DNA from: Thiorhodococcus minor
GTDB taxonomy: Bacteria; Pseudomonadota; Gammaproteobacteria; Chromatiales; Chromatiaceae
Direction: 5' to 3'
DNA: 64,000 bases
NCBI RefSeq assembly: GCF_010820565.1
Contig: NZ_JAAIJQ010000009.1
Coordinates: forward strand, 1-64,000
Part shown: piece after piece, positions 8,714 through 17,900 of the stretch
How positions within the stretch are numbered: position 1 is the stretch's first letter
Layout of the letters: each line of letters starts with the position of its first letter
Program-made: the position numbers and the translations under genes
Notes under the pieces: generated by a model
Seen by the model: only the letters and a program-made list of their open reading frames with translations
Database searches by the model: none
Told to the model about the DNA's origin: nothing

Positions 8714-9258
8714 GAATGCGTGCCTCCTGGGGTTATGCGAGCGCATGCCGCGGCGGATCCTCCTGCACACCGCGCAACCGGCTCGTCGGTTAGGTAGACA
8801 AGCAGGTTAACAGAACGGCTGGAGGCCTTGCTGGAGCTGGCCCAGGATCTCCCGAGCCTGCTGCTGTGGCCGCCGTTGACCACGAGTCCCGAGGTGGGGC
8901 GCGAGGTCTGCGCGCGATTTGCGCTTCAGACGTTGGGGATGCGTTGGGGTGAGAACGACCCGATGCCAGGCTGTCGGCTCGTCTACCGCTTTACTTCCGA
9001 GCCTGTCACGCGATGCCTTATCGCAGTCGTGGAGGCCTTGGAGCAAGCGATGGGCTGGGAGTGGTGACGGCGACGACCGCACTCCCGAGTGCCTCATTCA
9101 ACTGTGGTGGGGTGATGTTGGAGCGCCGGCTCCTGGAGTCCGCGTGCCTGCAAGTCGAGGGGTGCGCTCCATCTGTGGAAGGGTTCCGAATTCAGGGACG
9201 AGTTGCTTGGTCTCCTGGGACCGAGGCGGAGTGGTCGAGCCCGCCTCGGGGTTGCGCT
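8714..9258. other. Gene-poor interval
   Basis: It holds the uspA promoter region and a possible 79-codon plus-strand frame ending at 9067 whose Leu/Glu-rich product I do not recognise (motifs LELAQDLPSLLLWPP and VVEALEQAMGWEW). Codon use looks plausible but there is no ribosome site and no known domain, so it is not called as a gene. It may be a decayed fragment. Confidence 0.35.
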
Positions 9259-9292
9259 CGAGCACCGCCAGACTCATGCCCGGCGGTGCTCG
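9259..9292 (-). terminator. 11-bp stem-loop after the small membrane protein gene
   Basis: CGAGCACCGCC (9259-9269) pairs exactly with GGCGGTGCTCG (9282-9292) around a 12-nt loop, 12 bp past the stop codon of the 34-residue gene. No U-run follows. It fits a transcript 3' end or stabilising hairpin and supports the view that the small gene is real. Confidence 0.5.
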
Positions 9293-9303
9293 ACGCTCGG
9301 CAC

Positions 9304-9408
9304 TCAGCCCGCGCCGCGCAGCGCGTAAGGAACCAGTGGTGCCAGGCAGATGGCCCAAATCATCCAGTAGGCCTTGCGTTCGTTCTTGCGCATGGTCTCT
9401 TCGCTCAT
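9304..9408 (-). CDS. Small single-span membrane protein, 34 residues
   Basis: A short frame with good gene signals: ATG at 9408, AGGTGA about 6 bp upstream, TGA at 9304, and a perfect hairpin just beyond the stop. The product has a charged N-terminus (SEETMRKNERKA) and one hydrophobic stretch (YWMIWAICLAPLVPYALRG) that fits one TM helix, so N-in topology is likely. Small proteins like this are often accessory subunits of transporters or redox complexes. I do not recognise the family, and no large partner gene is adjacent. Confidence 0.6.
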   Translation of the reverse strand: MSEETMRKNERKAYWMIWAICLAPLVPYALRGAG

Positions 9409-9889
9409 GATGTCACCTATATTCGTTGAATCTTGATGGCCGAACCGAAAACCTCTCGGGTGGCTCGACAGATCGCCCTCTCGTTGGGCAACCGCTTCTC
9501 GTATCGCCTACGATCGAGAGAATCGTGATGACCAAGCAAAATACAAGGAATACATTGTTCAGAACATGGGCATGCAAAGCCTCTTTCTAGGATAATTAGA
9601 CGCAGCCTTGCGCTTGCGCGGCCTCTGGCTGTAAAGGCGATGCGGTCACGACCCTCCCGCTGGAGTGCTGGTCTGCGCCGACTGATCCTGTCCAGGTCTT
9701 GTCCTGTCTTCCGATCGCCGCGACGACCAGAGCAGGGGCCTCAGCTCGCCATCCGCGCCACGCCCGAGCCGATCCCGAGGATCCGGATCTCCTCGTGGCG
9801 CAGATGGATCGACTGCATCTGCGGATTGGCTGGCCGCAGACGAGCTCCTTCAGCACGGCCACGCATGGCCAACCCACAAGCGGCGGAGG
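9409..9889. other. Intergenic, partly AT-rich
   Basis: The stretch 9525-9600 is unusually AT-rich for this genome (AAGCAAAATACAAGG and nearby) and probably holds the promoter of the small minus-strand gene, though no convincing -35/-10 pair stands out. The rest, to about 9890, has open frames with no recognisable protein. It may include the decayed 5' part of the methyltransferase relic that follows. Confidence 0.35.
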
Positions 9890-10052
9890 CAAGTGACATG
9901 GACCTTGAGCAAGCGCAGACACTGGCATTCCAGGAGATGGCGCGCTTCCCGGCCGCTGCGATCGGCCGACCTGGTTTGTGTCGCGCATTTTCTCGACCGC
10001 GGTCTGGCTCCGGCCTTGGCCGCGGCTTTGCGTCCGGATGGTCTACTGCTGC

Positions 10053-10200
10053 ATCAGATCTTGGCCTCGATCGTCAGTTGGACCGGTGGGCGAGCGAGCG
10101 AGAGCGAAGTCCACCGAATCCCGCGCCGGCGTTGGTGGACTGCGCTGCGCTTGTCCACCCTTGCGGGACGCCGGGCCAATCGATGATCGACGCCCAGACC
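10053..10200. mobile_element. MITE-like palindromic insertion in the methyltransferase relic
   Basis: The segment that separates the two methyltransferase pieces has imperfect terminal inverted repeats of about 29 bp: the left end starts TCTTGGCCTCGATCGTC and the reverse complement of the right end reads TCTGGGCGTCGATCATC. Inside is a 26-bp hairpin (10134-10159: GGTGGAC and GTCCACC arms). It has no coding capacity. Size, terminal repeats and position inside a coding frame fit a miniature inverted-repeat element moved by an unseen transposase. Confidence 0.55.
10134..10159. repeat. Hairpin repeat, copy A
   Basis: Arms GGTGGAC and GTCCACC flank a GC-rich 12-nt loop. The reverse complement of 63708-63733 is nearly the same, differing at about three positions, so this is a dispersed genomic repeat found twice in the window. 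Confidence 0.6.
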
Positions 10201-10576
10201 CTCAGCCGCGTGGCGGTCACGGATCGCGGTCCCTCGAATCCTGAGTTTCGGATCGCGCCCAACGAGCTGCTTCGCTTGTTCCCTGGGCTGATCGTGCGCG
10301 CCTATCGGGACGAGGGCTGCACGGGCGACACCTGCCGCGGCACCCGGGAAATCGCCTTCCCTGTCGCCCAGGCACCCGCTAGATCCGATCACTCGGGGGC
10401 ATTCGGGGACGAGGGGCAGGATTCCAAAGCGGATCCGGAACAGCGCGCGAGACATTGGTTGAACCGATCTGTATCGACGCCATAGCCGACCCCATGCCGA
10501 TTGTCTCGGATCTCAATGTCACGATTAGCTCGCGCTCACGCCCGAGCCGGTCTCTGTTTGGCGGCTGCGGGGTCCC

Positions 10577-12787
10577 TTGAAGCGGTTTCGACACATCGGC
10601 GAAGTTCCGGGCCGGGCGAATGGCGCCGGCGGCCATGAGCGATCGCGTCGACGCCGATTGGGGCCTGCTTGGGCTTGGCTGCTCACGATCCTGCTGATAC
10701 TCCCCTTGCCGGGCTCGGCCAGCTCGGTCACCACCGAGCATGTCACGGCCCGGCTGATCGCGGAGCGCACGCCGATCGCACCTGGCGCTGGCGTCGAGCT
10801 GGCCGTGGTGCTCGACATCCAACCAGGCTGGCACACCTACTGGCGCAATCCCGGTGACTCGGGCGAGGCGCCGCGCATCGACTGGACCTTGCCCGAGGGC
10901 GTGGTCGCGGGCGCCATCCGCTGGCCCTACCCAGAGCTGATCCGGGTCGGGCCGCTCGCCAATTACGGCTACTCTGGCCGCGCCGTGCATCTCGTCGAGC
11001 TCTCGGTGCCAGCGGACTGGCCAGCCGGAACGCCGCTTGACATGCGCGCGGAGGCCCATTGGCTGGTCTGCGCCGAGCATTGCATCCCCGAGTCCGGCTT
11101 GCTGGAGCTGAGGCTGCGGACCGCCGAGGCAGCGGGCGCCGCCGATCCGGCATGGGCAGACCTCTTTGCCGATGCCCGTCGTGCACTGCCCAGGGATCGC
11201 CTGCAGGGGGCGCTGCTCGGCGCGCATGATGACGGACTCAGGCTGTCGATCCCAGGCGTCCTCAATCCCGCCATTCAGGACGCGGAGCCGGCATCCGTCC
11301 GCTTCTTCGCGGGGAGCTGGGGCCTCATCGAGCATGCCGCGCCGCAGCCCTGGCGGATCGGCGCGGAGCGGCTGGAGATCGATCTGACACCCGGGAGTCT
11401 GGCTGCAACCGCAGATCCCGAGGGCGTCCTGGTCATCAGTGATGGAGACGGCGCCGTTGGCGCCTTCTCAGTCGTCGCCGAGCGCGGTGATGTGGCGCCA
11501 TCGGCGGCGCAGGCCGCGGAGCGCGATGCACTGACTTGGCCGCTCGCCCTCGGTCTCGCGCTGCTCGGTGGCCTGATCCTCAACCTGATGCCCTGCGTCT
11601 TCCCTGTGCTCGCGATCAAGGCGCTGAGCCTGCTGGACGGGGCAGGGCGGCACGCCCTCAACGGCCTTGCCTACACGGGCGGGGCTCTGCTCTTCTTCGG
11701 ACTCTTGGGTGCGCTGCTGCTGGCCATGCGCGCCGGCGGAGCCGCCGTCGGATGGGGCTTTCAGCTCCAGTATCCGCCTTTCGTCGCGGTCATGGCCGAC
11801 GTTTTCCTGGTCATCGGACTCGCACTGGCCGGGGCGGTGACACTTGGGGGGCGTCTGATGGCGCTGGGAGGCGGGCAGACCGGACGGGGGCTGGGGGGTG
11901 CATTCGGCGCCGGCGCGCTCGCGGCGCTCGTCGCGGCGCCCTGCACGGCGCCTTTCATGGGGGCGGCACTCGGCTATGGCCTCACGCTGCCCTGGGGCCA
12001 GGCCCTGTCGGTGCTGCTGGCCCTGGGGCTGGGACTGGCCCTGCCGTTCCTGGCGCTGTCACTGTTCCCGGCGCTGGTTCGTTGGCTGCCGCGTCCCGGA
12101 CCCTGGATGGAGACCCTGAAGCAGGCACTCGCCTTCCCGATGCTCGCGGCCGCGGCCTGGCTCCTCTGGGTGCTGGCGGTCCAGACCGGGCCGGACGGGG
12201 TGGCGCTGGGGCTGACCGGCATGCTACTGCTCGCCTTTGGGCTGTGGGTGCGCGAGCGCACCTTGCTGAGCGCGCCGAGACGGCGTCAGGCTGGCGCCGT
12301 GACCGCTGGAGCGACCATCCTCGCGGCTCTTTTGCTCGGCGTCTCGACCGACGAACTGGACGTCCCCGCAAGGTCGCCCGAGGAGCCGGCGAATGCTGGC
12401 CGACCGACCCTGCGCGCGCAGCCCTATTCGGCCAGCCGTCTTGCCGAGGCGCGGGCCGAGGGGCGCCCCGTGCTGGTCAACATGACCGCCGCCTGGTGCA
12501 TCACCTGCCTGGTCAACGAGCGCGTCGCCTTGTCGACGGCCGCGACAGCGGCCCTGCTCGCGAAGCATCAGGTGCGCTATCTGAAGGGCGATTGGACCAA
12601 CCGGGACCCGGCGATCACGGCCTATCTGGCGGACTTCGGCCGCAGCGGCGTGCCGCTCTATGTTTACTATCCTCCACAGGGAGAGCCGCGGGTGCTCCCC
12701 CAGATCCTGACCGCGGGCAGCGTCCGTGAGACCATCGAGGCCCCATCGACGCCTGTCCGCAATCATCAGTCCGACTCCCCGAGATGA
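10577..12787 (+). CDS. ScsB/DsbD-type membrane thiol:disulfide reductase
   Basis: About 736 residues that carry electrons from cytoplasmic thioredoxin across the inner membrane to periplasmic thiols. Layout: signal-anchor (about 30-50); a large periplasmic N-terminal domain with the C165/C169 pair (VCAEHCIPES); an eight-helix CcdA-like membrane domain with C340 (LMPCVFPVLAIKA) and C456 (AAPCTAPFMG); and a C-terminal thioredoxin-like domain with C641-x-x-C644 (AAWCITC). The long N-terminal domain is that of ScsB-like proteins rather than classical DsbD. The start is a TTG at 10577 or a later TTG near 10658, next to the hydrophobic segment. The next gene, a secreted redoxin 27 bp downstream, is the likely partner. 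Confidence 0.88.
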   Translation: MKRFRHIGEVPGRANGAGGHERSRRRRLGPAWAWLLTILLILPLPGSASSVTTEHVTARLIAERTPIAPGAGVELAVVLDIQPGWHTYWRNPGDSGEAPRIDWTLPEGVVAGAIRWPYPELIRVGPLANYGYSGRAVHLVELSVPADWPAGTPLDMRAEAHWLVCAEHCIPESGLLELRLRTAEAAGAADPAWADLFADARRALPRDRLQGALLGAHDDGLRLSIPGVLNPAIQDAEPASVRFFAGSWGLIEHAAPQPWRIGAERLEIDLTPGSLAATADPEGVLVISDGDGAVGAFSVVAERGDVAPSAAQAAERDALTWPLALGLALLGGLILNLMPCVFPVLAIKALSLLDGAGRHALNGLAYTGGALLFFGLLGALLLAMRAGGAAVGWGFQLQYPPFVAVMADVFLVIGLALAGAVTLGGRLMALGGGQTGRGLGGAFGAGALAALVAAPCTAPFMGAALGYGLTLPWGQALSVLLALGLGLALPFLALSLFPALVRWLPRPGPWMETLKQALAFPMLAAAAWLLWVLAVQTGPDGVALGLTGMLLLAFGLWVRERTLLSAPRRRQAGAVTAGATILAALLLGVSTDELDVPARSPEEPANAGRPTLRAQPYSASRLAEARAEGRPVLVNMTAAWCITCLVNERVALSTAATAALLAKHQVRYLKGDWTNRDPAITAYLADFGRSGVPLYVYYPPQGEPRVLPQILTAGSVRETIEAPSTPVRNHQSDSPR

Positions 12788-12814
12788 ACTCTTTCCCACC
12801 ACGAGGATCTCTCT

Positions 12815-13441
12815 ATGTCCCTTCTACTAACCCGATCGCCGCGCGCGCACGCCACCATGCTGATCTTGATCGGCCTACTCCTCACGGGCAGCGCCTTGGC
12901 GAAGCCCGAGGTCGGTGCCCCAGCGCCGGCCTTCACAGGCACGGATACCAGCGGGCAATCCTGGAGACTCGCCGACCTGCACGGCAAGACAGTCGTGCTG
13001 GAATGGACGAATCACGACTGCCCCTATGTGCGTAAGCATTACGGCAGCGGCAACATGCAGGCCCTGCAACGCGAGGCCGCTGGAAACGGCGTGCTCTGGT
13101 TGTCGGTGATCTCCTCGGCGCCCGGCAAGCAGGGGTACGTCAGCCCCGCCGAGGCCGATGCGCTGACCAGGCAGCGCGATGCCTCCCCGACGGCCGTACT
13201 GCTCGATCCAGAGGGCACCATGGGTCGCGCCTATGGTGCCCAGACGACGCCGCACCTCTTCGTCATCGACGGCTCCGGGACCTTGGTCTACATGGGCGGC
13301 ATCGACGACCGGCCGACGACCGATCCGGCCGACATCGCGGGGGCGACCAATTATGTCCGCGCAGCGCTCGCCGATCTCGCGGCCGGTGAATCCCTTGGCA
13401 CGCCGGTGGCACGTCCCTACGGCTGCTCGGTCAAGTACTGA
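12815..13441 (+). CDS. Secreted redoxin (AhpC/TSA-TlpA fold) with a single active-site Cys
   Basis: A 208-residue protein: signal peptide to about residue 29 (LILIGLLLTGSALA), then a thioredoxin-like peroxiredoxin fold (VGAPAPAFTGTDTSGQSW). The active-site loop reads NHDCPYVRKHY: C69 is present but the second Cys of a CxxC pair is Val. One more Cys lies three-from-last-but-one in the C-terminal YGCSVKY (C204) and might act as a resolving residue. GAGGAT precedes the ATG. Its place right behind the ScsB-type gene suggests it is reduced by that protein and works as a periplasmic thiol peroxidase or disulfide reductase. Confidence 0.8.
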   Translation: MSLLLTRSPRAHATMLILIGLLLTGSALAKPEVGAPAPAFTGTDTSGQSWRLADLHGKTVVLEWTNHDCPYVRKHYGSGNMQALQREAAGNGVLWLSVISSAPGKQGYVSPAEADALTRQRDASPTAVLLDPEGTMGRAYGAQTTPHLFVIDGSGTLVYMGGIDDRPTTDPADIAGATNYVRAALADLAAGESLGTPVARPYGCSVKY

Positions 13442-13896
13442 GGCTGGAGAATGGGGCTCCATCGCCACCACGGAGCGCATGCGCACACAGCGTCAGCGGG
13501 AGCCGGTCGCCGGTGCGATCGGCAAGGCCATAGCGGCAGGCAAAAGACTTGGCCGCGCTCACGGCCCAGGTCGAGCGGCTCAAGCGGGCGACGCTCGGTG
13601 GAGGCTCGGTCAGTCGCTGGCTCTTCTTCGGTGAGCATCTGAGCGACAGGCGGGTGGAGGACAAGAAAGCCACGGCCCTTAGCCAATCGGCTTCCTGTTC
13701 GATTTCGGCGCCGCTTGGCGATTCGAGCTGCTGGTCGAGCGGATAGATTCCGAGTTGGCGAGCCAGGCGCCTGAGGTCCTGGAAGCGCATGGCACGGCGC
13801 CGGCGCAGTATCGAGGTAGGTAGCCGCCAGCGGCCGGCGCGAGGGCGAAGCTCTCTGGTCGGAGACCGAATCATGAAGTCCGGGATGACCCTGAGG
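13442..13896. other. Intergenic, possible decayed coding sequence
   Basis: About 455 bp between the redoxin gene and the convergent DUF72 gene. A plus-strand stretch near 13549-13610 (LTAQVERLKRAT) looks like a short coiled-coil fragment. A minus-strand frame (RFQDLRRLARQLGIYPLDQQLE, near 13700-13790) looks protein-like but has no start signal or family. Neither is called. Confidence 0.35.
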
Positions 13897-14877
13897 TCAA
13901 TCAACTTGGCTGGCCAGGCTCCGCGCGAGGGCCAGCAAGCTCAAGGGCGCGCAGCCCTCCGCCTTGTTGTTGGCGATTACATAGACGTCGCGGTCTTGGC
14001 CAAGCGCCGCGGCGACGAGGTCGGTGATCTCCGCGCGTGACGCGGGATCTGGCTCCTGCAAGCGATCGAACGGCTGGAAGCGCATACGGGCCTCGGCATA
14101 TCCGCGATTGGCCCGGAGCATCCAGCGCAGGATCAAGGGGCCGGCCGGACGGTCTGCGAAGCGCTCCCGCTGCTGCCGCAAGGGCGGCAGGCGCGGGTGC
14201 AGGCTGTAGGCGGGGTGGGCGCCGCCGTGTCTCAGGGCGGCGGCGAGATCGGGTGTCAGCAGCTCGCGATCGCGCACCTCGACGGCCACGCAGGGGCCTT
14301 CAGGCAGGCGCTTCAGGAAGCGGTAGAGCGACTCGGCGAAGCGTCTTGGGTCGGCGGTGATGCGCCTTCCGAGCGGCGGGAACTGGAGCAAGAGCACGCC
14401 GCCGTGCTCACCAAGACCCTGGATGAAGGGGCGCGCGGCGAGATCCGTCGCCAGGCCTGGGTCGAGGAAGCCTGCATTGGGCTCCGCTGGGCGCCCCCCT
14501 GCGGCACGCACGAAGGGGTCAGTGACCAGGGCTGGTGCCTTGACCAGAAAGCGGAAGTCGGCCGGGACCTGGTCGGCGTAGGCGCGCAGGCGCTCTGTTG
14601 GCACAGGCGCATGGTAGGCGCTGTCGAGGCCGACGCTGCGCAGCAGCGGATGCTGGGCGTAGGCCCGCAGACCATGTCGCGACAAGGCGCAGGCATCATT
14701 GGCCTTGTCATAGAGGAGGCCGATCCAGCCGGGGAAGGCCCAGGACGAGGTGCCGAGCCGCAGGCGTCGGGGCAGGGTGGCCGCGAGCTCTGCAGCCTCG
14801 GCCCAGCTCGCCTGCGCCGGCCGAACGAGCGGGCTTGCGTCGTCCGGGGCGTCGCCGAAGAGATCGAGCTGCTGCAT
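13897..14877 (-). CDS. DUF72 (YecE-like) protein
   Basis: A 326-residue protein of the DUF72 family, a TIM-barrel-like fold of unproved function. Typical motifs are RLRLGTSSWAFPGWIGLLYD at residues about 38-57, PADFRFLVKAP, and late in the chain VYVIANNKAEGCAPLS. The N-terminal MQQLDLFGD is a frequent start in this family. It follows the molybdoenzyme-desulfurase fusion gene on the same strand after 36 bp, so co-transcription is likely. Some DUF72 proteins lie near Fe-S or DNA repair genes, but no role can be assigned. Confidence 0.85.
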   Translation of the reverse strand: MQQLDLFGDAPDDASPLVRPAQASWAEAAELAATLPRRLRLGTSSWAFPGWIGLLYDKANDACALSRHGLRAYAQHPLLRSVGLDSAYHAPVPTERLRAYADQVPADFRFLVKAPALVTDPFVRAAGGRPAEPNAGFLDPGLATDLAARPFIQGLGEHGGVLLLQFPPLGRRITADPRRFAESLYRFLKRLPEGPCVAVEVRDRELLTPDLAAALRHGGAHPAYSLHPRLPPLRQQRERFADRPAGPLILRWMLRANRGYAEARMRFQPFDRLQEPDPASRAEITDLVAAALGQDRDVYVIANNKAEGCAPLSLLALARSLASQVD

Positions 14878-14913
14878 GGTGACTTCGCGGCTGGACGCGC
14901 TTCGGGGCTGCGC

Positions 14914-17900
14914 CTAGCGGCAAGCCACGAAGCGGATCGCCTCCGTCCCACCAGCGGCGATGCGGGCGAAGCGCGCGAGCGCGTCCTCGATCTCGGCGGC
15001 GGTCGTCTCTGGAGTCAGCGACAGCCGGATCGAGCAGTGCGCATCGGCTGTACCCAGCCCCATCGCGAGCAGCGCGTGCGATGGCTCGGGCGAGCCGGAG
15101 CGACAGGCCGAGCCAGACGATAGGGCCACACCCAGAGGATCCATCGCCATCACCAGGGATTCGCCGCGCACGCCTGGAATCCTCAGGTTGAGGGTGTTGG
15201 GCAGGCGCTCGCTCGGGTGCCCGTTCAAGTGGGCCTCCGGAAAGATCTCGATGAGTCCCTCCAGCAGCCGGTCGCGCAGCTCCCGGGTCTCGTCCGCGCG
15301 CTCGAGCGCCCTCGAGGCCAGCTCGGCGGCCGCACCCAGTCCGACGATGCCGAGCGTATTCTCGGTCCCGGCGCGCAGCCCTTGCTCCTGGTGTCCGCCG
15401 TGTACCAGTGGGTCCAGCGCGATGCCCTTCGCTAGATAGAGCGCGCCCACGCCCTTGGGGCCTTGGATCTTGTGGGCCGAGAGCGTCAGCAGGTCGACTC
15501 CGAGCGCATTCACATCGAGCGGAATCTTGCCGATCGCCTGCACGGCGTCCGTATGGAAGCGGGCGCCGCGCGCATGGGCGAGGGTGGCCAGCTCGGCGAT
15601 CGGCTGCAGGGTGCCGGTCTCGTTGTTGGCGGCCATGATGCTGACCAGGAGGGTGTCGTCCGTGAGTGCCGCCGCGAGATCGTTCGGGCGCACCTGGCCG
15701 TGCGCGTCGACCGGCAGATAGGTCAGTCGGCGACCCATGCGTGATTCGAGCCAGCGGCAGGTGGCGAGCACGGAGGGATGCTCGACGTCCGTGGTGATGA
15801 TATGGGCGCGCTCGGGATGGGCGAAGGCTAGCCCCTTGATGGCGAGATTGTTGGCCTCGCTGCCGCCGCCTGTGAAGTAGATGCGGCGGGCGGTGCAGCC
15901 CAGCAGGCTTGCCAGTGCGCGTCTTGCTCCTTCGACGGCCTGGCGCGCGGCCTTGCCTTCGCGATGGATGCTGGACGGATTGCCCCCGAGTGTCTCGAGT
16001 GCGGTCTGCATCGCATCGCGGACCGGCAGGGCGATGGGCGTGGTGGCGTTGGCATCCAGATAGATGCGTCGCTCGCTGGCGGCGACCGGCTCCTGTCGAG
16101 CCGAGGTCGTGGAGCGCTCGCCGCTGTCGATTTCGAGTCGTTCCGCGACCTCGCTGACCGGCTCGACCTCGCACAGCAGCGTCTTGTAGATGGGGAAGCC
16201 GCTGATGGGGTCGTAGCGCTCGATGTCGGTCAGCGCGTTGATATTGGCCTCCTGCCAGGCCGCCGGGCCGACGGGTGTGCCGCCGCCCATGTTGGCGTCG
16301 ACCGCGCCTTGGACGATGTCGTCTGTGACCAGGGCGCGCATCTCCACTGCGCCCCGTGGTGAGCGGATGCGCAACTTGTCGCCATTGGCGATGCCGCGCC
16401 GCTCGGCATCCTTGGTGTTGATGGTCACGGTCGGCTCGGGGCGCTGCTTGACCAGGCCGGGGATGCCGTGGTGCTGGGAGCGGAAGTCCGTGGTCACGCG
16501 TGCGCCCGAGTTGAAGACCAGCGGGAAGCGCTCGGCCAGGTCCGGACGGGCCAGCGGGCCTTCTGCGGGCTCTGTGTAGACGGGGAGGGCATCATAGCCG
16601 TGCTCGGCGAGGATGCTGGAGGCGATCTCGAGCTTGCCCGAGGGTGTGTCGAAGCCAGGCTTGCCGTCCGGGCGCAGGCGTCCCTTCTCCCACTTCCTGT
16701 ATTCCATCACGCTGGTCGGGCGCTTGACCCAGCCGCCTGCCGCGCGGACCTCCTCCAGGTCATAGCCGCTGCCCTGGAGGGCGAAGCGCAGGATGGCCTC
16801 CTCGTCCTGCGGGAAGCAGTCGCCATAGCCGAGCCGGCGGGCCAGCTCGGCGAGGATGAGGAAGTCGCTGCGGGCCTCGCCGACCGGCTCGATGACGCGC
16901 TCGCGCAGCCGGAAGATGGGGCCATAGTGCATGTAGCTGTCGATCTCGAAGCCTGTGGTGGCCGGCAGCACCAGATCCGCGTAGGCGCAATCGGCGGTGA
17001 GCTGGCGGTCGATGCAGACCAGGAAGTCGAGCGCATCGAGCGTCCGCTTCCAGATCTCCGGCTGCGGCCAGGAGGTGATGATGGATCCGCCGAGGACGAT
17101 GAGCCCGCGAATTCGGTAGGGCTTGCCCTCCAGGACAGATTCCGGCAGGGCGATGGCGTGGGACTCCCCGCGATACTGGCTGTAGACGGGGAAGCGGTCG
17201 CGGCCGAGCGCTTTTTTGAGGTCCGGGTTGGCCAGCAGTCCGCTGCGGTTGATCGGAAAGGCGCTGTGCGGCATTGCGAAGCAGCGCCCACCAGGTAGGT
17301 CGAGCTGGCCCGCCAGCGCCCAGAGGACCATGGTGGCGCGGATCGCCTGGACGCCTGAGTCGCTGTATTCCAGGCCGGTGTACATGACCGGGCTGGCGCC
17401 GTCCGCCTGGGCGATGCGCCGCGCTAGGCGGCGGATGGTCTCGGCCGGGACGCCAGTGATGGCCGCGGCCTGCTCGGCGCGGAAATGCTGGACATATTGG
17501 CCGAAGTCGCCGAAGCCGAGTGTCCAGTCGCGGACGAAGGCCTCGTCGTAGAGCTCCTCCTCGATGATGACGTTGGCCATCGCTAGGGCGAGCGCGCCGT
17601 CCGTCCCAGGTCGGATCGGCACCCACTCGGCGCCGGCGGCCTTGGCCGTGCGGGTGCGGCGCGGATCGATCACCACCACCTCGGCTCCGCGCCGCTTGGC
17701 GGCGAGGATGCGCTCGAGATCGCGCGGCGGACAGTCTGTGGCCGGGTTGGCGCCCCAGACGACGATGAGATCGGCGTTCTCGAGATCGGAGAACATGTTG
17801 ATGAACATGCCCCCCATGGTGACGTGAGGTGCGATCATCGCCATGGAGACATAGCAGAGTGCACCCACGCCAAGGGTGTTGGGCGAGCCGAAGGGGAAGA

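Larger units (their letters stand above)
9890..10390 (+). pseudogene. Class I SAM-dependent methyltransferase relic, interrupted
   Basis: Two pieces of one protein can be read. Piece one (about 9968-10055) gives ADLVCVAHFLDRGL and then ALRPDGLLLHQ, the motif IV/V region of a TehB-like methyltransferase. Piece two (about 10197-10380) gives TLSRVAVTDRGPSNPEF, APNELLRLFPGL and AYRDEG, the C-terminal part. The two would join smoothly (LLLHQ with TLSRV) if the roughly 145-bp repeat between them were removed. A further frame change is needed near 9965 to link the upstream MDLEQAQTLAFQEMARFP. The N-terminal SAM-binding GxG motif is not found. A dead gene is the simplest reading. Confidence 0.6.

Noticed and set aside
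8828-9067. 79-codon plus-strand frame before the small membrane gene
   Set aside because: Composition is protein-like, but there is no ribosome site and no family that I can name. Kept only as a note on the interval.
11536-12729. Second plus-strand frame of about 400 codons inside the ScsB-type gene
   Set aside because: Arg/Gly/Ala-rich shadow frame; the real frame has the Cys pairs and TM helices.
14708-16174. Possible separate gene over the desulfurase part in another frame
   Set aside because: The translation is Arg/Gly-rich and lacks motifs; the fusion frame holds PLP and Cys motifs in order.
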